From DTFZ01 sp050260375 (GTDB taxonomy: Bacteria; Bacillota; Clostridia; Christensenellales; SZUA-584), in contig JBLNCA010000044.1 in assembly GCA_050260375.1 (NCBI GenBank), positions 1 through 29,569 of the forward strand: DNA of 29,569 nt. The letters are read 5' to 3'. The position numbers and the translations under genes were made by a program. The notes below the pieces were generated by a model. That model did no database searches. It saw nothing but the letters and a program-made list of their open reading frames with translations, and had not been told where the DNA came from. Positions 16,849-23,658 of the stretch are shown here, piece after piece. Each line of letters starts with the position of its first letter. Within the stretch, counting starts at the first letter, position 1.

Positions 16849-16852
16849 CTCG
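16822..16852 (+). terminator. 13-bp hairpin built from two DnaA boxes; possible addA terminator
   Basis: CGAGTTATCCACA (16822-16834) pairs perfectly with TGTGGATAACTCG (16840-16852) around a loop of five A. The following CGTTTTAT is a poor T tract. It lies 64 bases after addA, so it might end the addBA transcript, but the exact DnaA-box sequence suggests a DNA-level role as well. Confidence 0.45.
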
Positions 16853-16936
16853 CGTTTTATACAAACTTATGTTCCGGGGCGCTCGCAGTAGAATTCCCAA
16901 TCCGGAACGCCGTCTTTAAGACAGCGTCCCGTAAAA

Positions 16937-17020
16937 TACGGGGTCCCCAGCAAGACGTGAGGCTTGATGGGGTGTAAATACGGGGTCCCCAGCAAGACGT
17001 GAGGCTTGATGGGGTGTAAA
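16937..17020. repeat. 42-bp perfect tandem duplication with internal hairpin
   Basis: Two identical 42-bp units (16937-16978 and 16979-17020) follow each other without spacer. Each contains near-complementary arms CCCCAGCAAG and CTTGATGGGG (16945-16954 with 16963-16972 in the first copy; one mismatch) and the palindrome GGGGTCCCC. It looks like part of an interspersed repeat that has duplicated locally, not a CRISPR, because there are no variable spacers. Confidence 0.85.
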
Positions 17021-17125
17021 TATATCCGATCTGTACTCCCATAAATGAGAATTAATACCATAAAATATATCATATGATAAATGCTATTACAAGCGCTGAA
17101 AGTAAAAAAATTGCTTAATAAAAGT

Positions 17126-17154
17126 AAAAAAATCACTCCTCTTTGAGGGGTGAT
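17126..17154 (-). terminator. Rho-independent terminator of the SASP gene
   Basis: On the minus strand a 9-bp stem (arms 17154-17146 and 17140-17132, one mismatch, loop of five) leads into seven T. It begins about 40 bases after the SASP stop. Read on the plus strand the mismatch becomes a G-U pair. Confidence 0.75.
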
Positions 17155-17193
17155 GATACGGGTTTTTTACAATCAAACATTTTTGGGTAAGCG

Positions 17194-17412
17194 TTAACCG
17201 CCAAGGTTTTTCTCCGCCATTTCGATCATCTTTTTGACCATCTGCCCGCCTATCGGCCCGCCCTGCGCTCCGTTTATTTTGGCGGGTACGTCGCCTTTAT
17301 ACTCGTCGTTGAACTCTTTGCAATAGTTAAGACGGCCTATCTCCTGCGCGCATTCCATTTTGAATTTTGTCCATGGATGCTCCGAGCCTAAATTTCTATA
17401 TTTTGATGACAT
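17194..17412 (-). CDS. Alpha/beta-type small acid-soluble spore protein (divergent)
   Basis: A 72-residue DNA-binding protein that coats and protects spore DNA. The family's C-terminal helix is clear: NGAQGGPIGGQMVKKMIEMA followed by EKNLGG. Upstream, MECAQEIG corresponds to the Glu-x-Ala region cut by the germination protease GPR in classic members. It departs from Bacillus proteins in the N-terminal half (SSKYRNLGSEHPWTKFK) and carries two cysteines, which are rare in SASPs. The ATG at 17412-17410 is preceded by AAAGGAG at a normal distance; an upstream in-frame ATG overlaps that site. In known cases transcription is by sigma-G in the forespore, probably modulated by SpoVT, which is also encoded in this window. 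Confidence 0.85.
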   Translation of the reverse strand: MSSKYRNLGSEHPWTKFKMECAQEIGRLNYCKEFNDEYKGDVPAKINGAQGGPIGGQMVKKMIEMAEKNLGG

Positions 17413-17554
17413 TTTCGACGCTCCTTTCATTTTTATTGCCGCCGGCTAAAGAATCTTCAATAATATTTTGCGCTTGTTTGCGATATAATAAACTGTTAAT
17501 ATATTCAACGCACCTTGGCGTATTTTCTTATATTTGTTTGATTTTTTTTATTCC

Positions 17555-17569
17555 TGTGATTAAGTCACA
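17555..17569. promoter_or_regulatory. CRP/FNR-like palindrome upstream of the sulfur-relay gene
   Basis: TGTGA-TTAAG-TCACA is an inverted repeat of two CRP/FNR-family half-sites, but with a 5-base spacer in place of the usual 6. It lies in the divergent region between SASP and the Cys mini-ORF, about 90 bases before the latter. An operator is possible; the spacing makes it uncertain, and no clear promoter hexamers are placed next to it. Confidence 0.3.
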
Positions 17570-17657
17570 TAAAGATGTTATTGTTTGAACTATAGTTATA
17601 TTAAATAGTTTTTTCACAAAGTTTTGTCGCAGCGCAAGCGCGTCAAAAGGAGATAAT

Positions 17658-17741
17658 ATGAGCGTAGCGTTAAGCAAAAAATGCAATAAAACGCCGCTCA
17701 ATGATAGCGCTTTGTGTAAAGATGTAAACGGTTGCGTTTAA
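17658..17741 (+). CDS. 27-residue cysteine-containing mini-ORF (leader peptide candidate)
   Basis: ATG at 17658 follows AAAAGGAGATAAT, a strong ribosome binding site, and the frame runs 27 codons to TAA. The peptide begins MSVALSKKC and has cysteines at positions 9, 20 and 26, the last two near the end (ALCKDVNGCV). It ends 17 bases before the ATG of the large sulfur-relay gene, whose own AGGAGG lies within that gap. Position and cysteine content suggest either a translated leader that senses cysteine or sulfur supply, or a small metal- or persulfide-binding peptide. I know no family for it. Confidence 0.5.
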   Translation: MSVALSKKCNKTPLNDSALCKDVNGCV

Positions 17742-17758
17742 ATTCAGGAGGTGCCGGT

Positions 17759-20215
17759 ATGGCAAGGAAAGTGCTTATAGTAGGGGGAGTAGCCGGAGGT
17801 GCGAGCTGCGCAGCCCGTTTAAGAAGGCTTGATGAAAGCGCGAAGATAATAATGTTCGAGCGCGGGCCGTACATATCGTTCGCGAACTGCGGTTTGCCGT
17901 ACTATATCGGCGGAGTGATAGAAAGAAAAGAAAAGCTGCTGCTGCAGACGCCAGAATCCTTTAAGGCGAGGTTCAACGTCGACGTGCGGGTGAACAGCGA
18001 AGTAAAATCGATAGACCGCAAGGCTAAGACCGTGACGGTGGAGAGCGAAGGCAAAACGTATACCGAGAGCTATGACATACTTGTGCTCTCGCCCGGCTCA
18101 AGCCCTATTGTGCCGCATATACCCGGAATAGAAAGCGATAAGGTATTCACACTGTGGACGATACCCGATATGGACGGCATAGCCGCGGCCATAAAGGAAC
18201 TGGACGCAAAATCCGCCGTGGTGGTGGGCGGAGGCTTCATAGGCGTAGAGATGGCGGAGAACCTCGTGCACGCAGGGCTAGCCGTGACATTGGTCGATGC
18301 GATGAACCAGGTAATGTCCAATCTCGATTTTGATATGGCGCAGATCGTCCATAAGCACCTTGCGGACAACGGCGTAAAGCTTGTGCTGGGCGAAGGCGTT
18401 CAGGGGTTTGAGGACGGCAAGGGCGGTTTTGCCGTGCTGACCGACAAAATGCGCATACCGGCAGACTTTGCTGTACTCTCCATAGGCGTAAGGCCGAATT
18501 CGGAGCTTGCAAAGGACTGCGGCCTTGAGCTGGGCAGGCACGGCGGCATAGTCGTCGACGAAACGCTAAAGACGTCGGACGAAAATATATACGCCGTGGG
18601 CGACGCGGCGCAGGTGAAAAACTTCATAAGCGGCGAAGAAGTTATGATACCTTTGGCAGGCCCGGCCAATAAGATGGGACGCATGGCCGCCGACAACATA
18701 TGCGGCATGGGAAGGAGATACAAGGGTACCGAAGGCTCGTCTGTTGTGAAGGTGTTCGATATTACGGCAGCGTGCACCGGGCTTAACGAGCGCCAGCTCA
18801 AAGCTTCGGGTAAAAAGCTGAATGACGATTATAAAATAACTATAGTACACCCGCTCTCCCACGCCGGGTACTACCCGGGCGGCATGCCGCTTACATTAAA
18901 GCTGATATTCGCAAAGGACGCAAAAGTGCTGGGCGCGCAGGCCGTGGGTTACAAGGGCGTCGAGAAGCGCATAGACGTGATAGCAACGGCGATACGGTTC
19001 GGCGCGACGGTGTACGACCTCGAAGAAACGGAACTCTGCTACGCGCCGCCGTATTCGTCCGCAAAGGACCCGGTTAACATAGCGGCATATTCGGCGGAAA
19101 ACATACTGTCGGGCAACGTTGACAATATAACGGTCGAGGAATTAATTAAGCTGAAGGACGCGGTAATACTCGACGTAAGAACGCCCGCAGAGCGTGAAGC
19201 GGGCGCTATAGAGGGCAGCATCAACATACAGCTGGACAGCTTAAGGGATAAGCTTGATACGCTCGACAAGGATAAGATGTACGTAGTGCACTGCGCCGTG
19301 GGGCTGCGCTCGTATATCGCGGCAAGGATAATGATGCAAAACGGCTTTAAAAACGTAAAGAACCTCGCGGGAGGGTATACGACGTATAAGACGGTAACCA
19401 AGGATTACGCCGGCCCCGGCGGGGGCGCGGCAAAAAACAAGTCGATACCCAAGCAGGCGGCGGCAAACACGGCAGCGGCTACGCCTGCCGATACGATAAC
19501 GGTCGACGCGTGCGGGCTGCAGTGCCCAGGGCCGGTGATGAAGCTGTATGAGGCGATAAGCAATGCTAAAGACGGTGACGTGATAAACATAACCGCTACC
19601 GACCCGGGGTTTTTCTCGGATGCGGCCGCGTGGTGCGCCCGCACTAAGAACACGTATTTAAAGGGCGAAAAGACGGAAAACGGTTTTTCTGTGTGGATAA
19701 AGAAGGGCTGCACCGGGCAGGACTGCGGCGCGGCTGTCAAATCGCATGACGACAAGGCGATAGTAGTGTTCAGCGGTGACCTCGACAAGGCGCTCGCAAG
19801 CTTCATAATAGCGAACGGTGCGGCGGCTATGGGCAGGAAGGTTACTATGTTCTTCACGTTCTGGGGGCTCAATATACTGCGCAAGCACGAAAAGGCTGCC
19901 GTTAAAAAGACCCTGATGGAAAAGATGTTCGGCGCGATGATGCCCAGAGGCGCGGGAAAGCTCAAACTTTCCAAGATGAACATGCTGGGCATGGGCAGCG
20001 CCATGATGAGGGGCATAATGAAGAAGAAAAACGTGGCTTCTCTCGATTCGCTTATAGAGCAGGCGATAAAAAACGGCGTGAAGCTGGTGGCGTGCACGAT
20101 GTCCATGGACGTAATGGGCATACACAGGGAGGAGCTTATAGACGGCATAGAATACGCTGGCGTCGCGTCGTTCCTCGGAGCGGCCGAAACGTCGGACGCT
20201 ACGCTGTTCATCTGA
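17759..20215 (+). CDS. Four-domain persulfide relay: CoA-disulfide reductase-like / rhodanese / TusA / DsrE-like
   Basis: An 818-residue cytoplasmic fusion. Residues 1-450: FAD/NAD(P)H disulfide reductase with GGVAGG (9-14), the single catalytic cysteine C44 in SFANCGLPY as in CoA-disulfide reductase, GGGFIG (157-162) for NAD(P)H, and GD near 281 for FAD. Residues about 456-548: rhodanese with LDVRTPAE and active C512 (HCAVGLRSY). Residues about 579-650: TusA-like sulfur carrier with CGLQCPGPV (C585, C589). Residues about 665-818: DsrE/DsrF-like domain with C779. A C-x4-C (651, 656) joins the last two. Together these domains can reduce persulfides or CoA-persulfide and pass sulfane sulfur between cysteines. 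The start is the ATG at 17759 with AGGAGGTG before it; a TTG nine codons earlier overlaps the Cys mini-ORF. Confidence 0.93.
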   Translation: MARKVLIVGGVAGGASCAARLRRLDESAKIIMFERGPYISFANCGLPYYIGGVIERKEKLLLQTPESFKARFNVDVRVNSEVKSIDRKAKTVTVESEGKTYTESYDILVLSPGSSPIVPHIPGIESDKVFTLWTIPDMDGIAAAIKELDAKSAVVVGGGFIGVEMAENLVHAGLAVTLVDAMNQVMSNLDFDMAQIVHKHLADNGVKLVLGEGVQGFEDGKGGFAVLTDKMRIPADFAVLSIGVRPNSELAKDCGLELGRHGGIVVDETLKTSDENIYAVGDAAQVKNFISGEEVMIPLAGPANKMGRMAADNICGMGRRYKGTEGSSVVKVFDITAACTGLNERQLKASGKKLNDDYKITIVHPLSHAGYYPGGMPLTLKLIFAKDAKVLGAQAVGYKGVEKRIDVIATAIRFGATVYDLEETELCYAPPYSSAKDPVNIAAYSAENILSGNVDNITVEELIKLKDAVILDVRTPAEREAGAIEGSINIQLDSLRDKLDTLDKDKMYVVHCAVGLRSYIAARIMMQNGFKNVKNLAGGYTTYKTVTKDYAGPGGGAAKNKSIPKQAAANTAAATPADTITVDACGLQCPGPVMKLYEAISNAKDGDVINITATDPGFFSDAAAWCARTKNTYLKGEKTENGFSVWIKKGCTGQDCGAAVKSHDDKAIVVFSGDLDKALASFIIANGAAAMGRKVTMFFTFWGLNILRKHEKAAVKKTLMEKMFGAMMPRGAGKLKLSKMNMLGMGSAMMRGIMKKKNVASLDSLIEQAIKNGVKLVACTMSMDVMGIHREELIDGIEYAGVASFLGAAETSDATLFI

Positions 20216-20231
20216 TCGATAAAGTATCTTT

Positions 20232-20336
20232 TGTCATTCCGTCAGCTTCGCTTGAAGGAGCGCAGCGACTGAAGAATCTTAAGAACTAATTTTGTTTAAG
20301 ATCCCCGTCCCTTCGGTCACTTTGTCCGGAATGACA
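20232..20336. repeat. MITE-like element with 10-bp terminal inverted repeats
   Basis: TGTCATTCCG (20232-20241) and CGGAATGACA (20327-20336) are perfect terminal inverted repeats of a 105-bp stretch, with a second inner pair AATCTTAA/TTAAGAT. Repeats bounded by TGTCATTCCG are widespread in bacterial genomes (from memory, not searched). No transposase is encoded; it would be mobilised in trans or be a dead copy. It lies just after the sulfur-relay stop codon. Confidence 0.7.
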
Positions 20337-20360
20337 TATGGGAGGTTATTTGATACTCTT

Positions 20361-20390
20361 AAGGCTTATGCGCTGCATAAGCTTTTCTTT
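20361..20390 (+). terminator. Rho-independent terminator of the sulfur-relay gene
   Basis: GCTTATGC (20364-20371) and GCATAAGC (20375-20382) form a perfect 8-bp stem with a 3-base loop, followed by TTTTCTTT. It lies beyond the MITE-like repeat, suggesting that the repeat inserted between the gene and its original terminator. Confidence 0.7.
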
Positions 20391-20456
20391 ATATCATAAA
20401 AACTGTCAAGTATCGGAGAAATTATATTTCAGCCTGTCAGCGTCATATTTGAATTG

Positions 20457-20485
20457 TTGCAATATATACATAATGATAGTATAAT
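20457..20485 (+). promoter_or_regulatory. Sigma-A promoter upstream of the diguanylate cyclase
   Basis: TTGCAA (20457-20462) and a perfect TATAAT (20480-20485) are 17 bases apart. The coding start lies about 150 bases further on, so the leader would be long, or the real start differs from the annotated one. Confidence 0.6.
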
Positions 20486-20643
20486 ACGTATAAAATATAC
20501 CAATGTAATACATATAAAGCATCTGCTTACCAATAATCGACAGCCTAAGAATTATGCTTCCTATTGTTACGTTTAAATGCAGTTGTGCGAATTATATATA
20601 AGTATGTAATTGTAACATTAATATTGACACGGACGTAAGTATA

Positions 20644-22443
20644 ATGGGCGGCAGAAAACGGAGCACATATAAAAAAAGATCGAAAAAATACCCATCTATG
20701 AACGGGGGAATGCCTGAAACGAAAGAGCTAAAGAACCTGCTTTATGCGATTTCGGATGCGTTTCCTTTGGTCATATCCGTTAATCTTACGAAAAATACAT
20801 ACGAGATGCTGGAATATCATAATTTCGCAAAAAAGAAGGCGGCTGCCCGCGGCGTTTTTGACGACCTCGTAACCATTGGGGCGGCTACGATAGACCCCGC
20901 TCACAGGCAGAAGTTTGTAGAGACGTTTTCGCGCGATAAGCTGCTTGAGGCTTACGCGAGAGGGGAGAAGAAGGTATCATACGAATGCCGGCAGCTTAAG
21001 GACAACGGGGAGTACGGCTGGGTCAAGACGACGGTGATATTCCTTAAAAACGATAATAGCGACGATGTGCTGCAGATAACGCTCGCCAGGCCAATAGAAG
21101 AACAAAAAGCGAGAGAGCTTGAGAACTACCGGCTGCGCAAGCTGATGGAATCCGTAATACTTGCGAATTACGAGTATGTATGCATATTGAACAAGAGAAC
21201 GGGAACATTTGAGCTTTACGCAAAAAATGAAATAAATACGCACAGAATACCGCTGAGCGGAGATTACGATGCCGTAATAAAGACGATACGCGATACGCTC
21301 ATACCGGAAGAAAGCCGCAAGGATTACTACGATAACCTAAAGCTTCCCGTATTGATTGAGCGTATGGCGCAGAACCCCTCATACAGCTACCGTTACAGGC
21401 TTTGCGATACGCCCGAGATGCGCTGGAGGGAGGTTGCGTACAGCTGCTGCACGCCGGAAGGGGACGATATACTGGTAACGGTAAGGGATGTTCACGACGA
21501 GGTGTTGGCAGAGCAGGTTAAGCACGCGGAGGAGCTTTTGCGCAGAAACAAGGAGCGGCAGAAGCTATTAAGCGGCTTGGGGCTGGAAGTAGTGATAGAC
21601 CACGACCTTCTTACGGGTCACGTAGAGGTGCTGGGCGAAACGGAAGAACTGCTGAAAAGAAAGCTGATACGCAAAAACTTTCCGCAGGGAGAAATTGATG
21701 CGGGCATGGTACATCCGGACGACGTTGGCGTACTGATGAAACGGAACGACGTTGGAAGAACGGGCGATTCGTTCAGCGTCGATTTCAGAATGAAGCGGGG
21801 GGACGGAAGCTTCTTCTGGTGCCGCTGCCAGTGCGTAGTATTAAGGGATGAAAACGGAAAGCCGTACCGCTGCCTGCATAAACTGACGGACGTTGATTCG
21901 CAGAAAAAGAGCGAGCAGAAGCTGATGTACGATGCTCAAAGGGACTCCCTTACGGGGCTTTACAACAGCATGACCACCTATACGCTTATAGAAAACTATC
22001 TTGCGGGGGAAGGCGCGGGCTTGGGCCACGCGCTGCTCGTGCTGGATATTGACAATTTGAAGGAGGTCAACGACACCCTGGGGCATAAAGCGGGAGACAG
22101 GCTGATACAGTCGCTGGCAAAGGTGATGATTTCCTCTCTGCGTTCTACCGACATCATCGGAAGGGTAGGAGGGGATGAGTTCGTTGTGTTCCTTAAAAAC
22201 ATAGAGTCGTCCTCCAACGTGCTGGAAAGCCTTTACGCGATGAAAAATCGAATCAAGCCTTTAAAGATCAATGAAAAAACATGCATACTTCCGATGTTCA
22301 GCATAGGAGTGAGCCTGTATCCTCAAGACGGCAGAACGTACGACGAGCTGTTCCGCCACGCCGACGCCGCGATGTATTACATAAAAGGCCATGGCAAGAA
22401 CGGCGTTAAGCTTTATGAAAGCGCAATAGACAGCGCAAAATAA
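20644..22443 (+). CDS. PAS-domain diguanylate cyclase (GGDEF)
   Basis: A 599-residue soluble protein. The last 165 residues are a GGDEF domain that makes cyclic di-GMP from two GTP: SLTGLYN opens it, LDIDNLKEVND follows, and the active site GGDEF (509-513) is intact. R500-x-x-D503 lies exactly five residues before GGDEF, the canonical product-inhibition I-site. Ahead are two or three PAS-like sensory domains; the best is at about 300-430 and contains FRMKRGDGSFFWCRCQ and ends in a PAC-like LTDVDSQKK. No membrane segment is seen, so the signal is intracellular. The ATG at 20644 has no visible Shine-Dalgarno sequence and overlaps a TATAAT; ATG codons at 20698 and 20710 are alternatives. Confidence 0.9.
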   Translation: MGGRKRSTYKKRSKKYPSMNGGMPETKELKNLLYAISDAFPLVISVNLTKNTYEMLEYHNFAKKKAAARGVFDDLVTIGAATIDPAHRQKFVETFSRDKLLEAYARGEKKVSYECRQLKDNGEYGWVKTTVIFLKNDNSDDVLQITLARPIEEQKARELENYRLRKLMESVILANYEYVCILNKRTGTFELYAKNEINTHRIPLSGDYDAVIKTIRDTLIPEESRKDYYDNLKLPVLIERMAQNPSYSYRYRLCDTPEMRWREVAYSCCTPEGDDILVTVRDVHDEVLAEQVKHAEELLRRNKERQKLLSGLGLEVVIDHDLLTGHVEVLGETEELLKRKLIRKNFPQGEIDAGMVHPDDVGVLMKRNDVGRTGDSFSVDFRMKRGDGSFFWCRCQCVVLRDENGKPYRCLHKLTDVDSQKKSEQKLMYDAQRDSLTGLYNSMTTYTLIENYLAGEGAGLGHALLVLDIDNLKEVNDTLGHKAGDRLIQSLAKVMISSLRSTDIIGRVGGDEFVVFLKNIESSSNVLESLYAMKNRIKPLKINEKTCILPMFSIGVSLYPQDGRTYDELFRHADAAMYYIKGHGKNGVKLYESAIDSAK

Positions 22444-22456
22444 CTCCCGGGGATTA

Positions 22457-22484
22457 TAAAGGCCTTTAAGAGCCTTTTTATTTT
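22457..22484. terminator. Terminator between convergent genes
   Basis: AAAGGC (22458-22463) pairs with GCCTTT (22472-22477) around an 8-base loop, followed by T-rich sequence on the plus strand. It ends the cyclase transcript and abuts the stop codon of the convergent membrane protein gene. Confidence 0.55.
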
Positions 22485-22900
22485 TTACGGTCTTTTGGCT
22501 TCGGCGGCTGCCCCGAAGCCGGCATAAAGCATAAAACGGCCGCTGATATCGACAGCACCTGCGCCAGCAGCCAAAGCAGCATCAGCGCCGACATCCACCA
22601 GTACTTTGCAATATAGACCGAAGTCGGGGCAAAAATCACGAATATAATGTAACCGAGCAGCGGCACCGAAGTCGCGAGCATCAATACGCCTGCGCGGACC
22701 ATGTTTTTCGGGCACATTCTTACTCCAACAAAGTTCAATAGTATCGATATAAAAACAAGCGCGTAAATAAGCTTTACCGCAAAGTTTAAACCGTAAGAGT
22801 AAACATTAATAAGGCTCGTAAGCAATACGGCCCCTAAAGCGATGTTTATGACCGAGGCGATATACCCCAGGATATACTCCGGCTTTTTACTTGCTTTCAT
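22478..22900 (-). CDS. Four-helix membrane protein, unknown function
   Basis: A 140-residue protein with four predicted membrane segments (about 10-30, 38-60, 68-90 and 103-126) and a basic Pro/Lys tail (SGQPPKPKDRKK). It resembles the neighbouring 214-residue protein in size of core, helix layout and details such as the lysine-rich start, a Cys after helix two (VGVRMCPKN against IGALICIRR) and the ending LCFMPASG against LCFSPSG, so the two are probably paralogues. AGGAG lies nine or ten bases before the ATG. No family is recognised; the layout recalls small DUF-type proteins of unknown role. Confidence 0.75.
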   Translation of the reverse strand: MKASKKPEYILGYIASVINIALGAVLLTSLINVYSYGLNFAVKLIYALVFISILLNFVGVRMCPKNMVRAGVLMLATSVPLLGYIIFVIFAPTSVYIAKYWWMSALMLLWLLAQVLSISAAVLCFMPASGQPPKPKDRKK

Positions 22901-22955
22901 TTTTTATAGCTCCTGAAAGCCCTCAAACGATACAATATTGTTCATAAAACTAACA

Positions 22956-22998
22956 AAGGCTTATAATATCCGGCAAATCCGGAATTATTATAAGCCTT
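22956..22998 (-). terminator. Strong hairpin between the two membrane protein genes
   Basis: AAGGCTTATAATA (22956-22968) and TATTATAAGCCTT (22986-22998) are perfectly complementary over 13 bp and enclose a smaller TCCGG/CCGGA stem. On the minus strand it starts 16 bases past the stop of the upstream gene; the trailing TGTTAGTTTT is a weak T tract. It probably ends or attenuates that transcript. Confidence 0.55.
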
Positions 22999-23013
22999 AT
23001 GTTTATGCCTGAC

Positions 23014-23658
23014 TTATTTGTTTTCAGAATTTGCGTTATTTTCGGGCTGCTGCGGCTGGCTGTAGGGCTGCTGCGCATACGGCTGCTGATAATTCTGCTG
23101 GCCGTAAGGTAGTTGGGCGTACGGCTGCTGTGCGTACGGCTGGCCATAAGGCGGTACGAACGTCTGGCCATAGGGCTGACTGTAAGCAGCATAAGCGGCG
23201 GGGCCAGAGGGCGAGAAGCATAGCATAGCGCCTATTATGGATACCAACTCTACTAACATACAAAGAATTATAAATACAGTTCCGCTGGACATAAGTCCCG
23301 CAAAAGGCGAGCTGTATCCAAAATAATCTCCAAATGGAATTGACAAAGAGCTTTCTATAGCATTTATTAAGGTTATAATCGTTAATATAAGCAGCAGCAG
23401 CGCGGTGATAAGCATTATTACTCCCCCTACGATACGCCTGCGTATGCAGATCAAAGCGCCTATGTAGTTAAGAATGAATGCAATAATAATCCCTATAAAA
23501 ATAAGAACTAGAGGCGTGGTATCATAACCGAAGGAAAATTGAGAAAACACCGAAGACACTGAGATAAAATATATCAGTGCTGCGATGCCGAAAAAAGCGT
23601 TTACCGATCCCCCGAAAAGGCCCAATACAAATGCAGGCGTCTTTGCTCTGTTATACAT
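23014..23658 (-). CDS. Four-helix membrane protein with Gln/Pro/Tyr repeat tail
   Basis: 214 residues. The first 150 form four membrane segments like those of the adjacent 140-residue protein. The last 60 are a low-complexity tail of repeated QPY-type units (PYGQPYAQQPYAQLPYG and more) ending in an acidic-amide stretch (ENNANSENK). In nucleotides the tail (about 23029-23190) is a degenerate tandem repeat, prone to length change. Such tails occur on small membrane proteins of Gram-positive bacteria and may mediate self-association; no function is known. AGGAGG sits eight bases before the ATG. Confidence 0.8.
   Translation of the reverse strand: MYNRAKTPAFVLGLFGGSVNAFFGIAALIYFISVSSVFSQFSFGYDTTPLVLIFIGIIIAFILNYIGALICIRRRIVGGVIMLITALLLLILTIITLINAIESSLSIPFGDYFGYSSPFAGLMSSGTVFIILCMLVELVSIIGAMLCFSPSGPAAYAAYSQPYGQTFVPPYGQPYAQQPYAQLPYGQQNYQQPYAQQPYSQPQQPENNANSENK

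Larger units (their letters stand above)
16759..17193. other. Non-coding island between addA and the SASP gene
   Basis: Contains, in order, a weak inverted repeat after addA (CCTTTTT/AAAAAGG, 16759-16778), three DnaA boxes (16805-16848), a short hairpin CCCGTA-AAA-TACGGG, a 42-bp tandem duplication (16937-17020), an AT-rich stretch, and the SASP terminator. Minus-strand frames here lack ribosome binding sites and are made by the repeat, so I call no gene. Confidence 0.7.
20216..20643. other. Intergenic region before the diguanylate cyclase
   Basis: Holds a MITE-like repeat (20232-20336), a terminator for the sulfur-relay gene (20361-20390), a good promoter (20457-20485) and about 155 bases of AT-rich leader without a recognised riboswitch or small ORF. 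Confidence 0.7.

Noticed and set aside
16937..17020. Possible CRISPR
   Set aside because: The two units are identical and directly adjacent, without spacers, and there are no cas genes in the window.
16857..17042. Minus-strand frame with a 14-residue tandem repeat
   Set aside because: The repeat simply translates the 42-bp duplication (42 is divisible by three). No start signals; conserved as DNA hairpin rather than protein.
16759..17193. Replication origin
   Set aside because: Only three DnaA boxes, two explained by a hairpin; no dnaA, dnaN or AT-rich unwinding region adjacent.
20486..20643. Cyclic-di-GMP riboswitch before the cyclase gene
   Set aside because: No GEMM-type conserved core or strong paired elements were found in the AT-rich leader.
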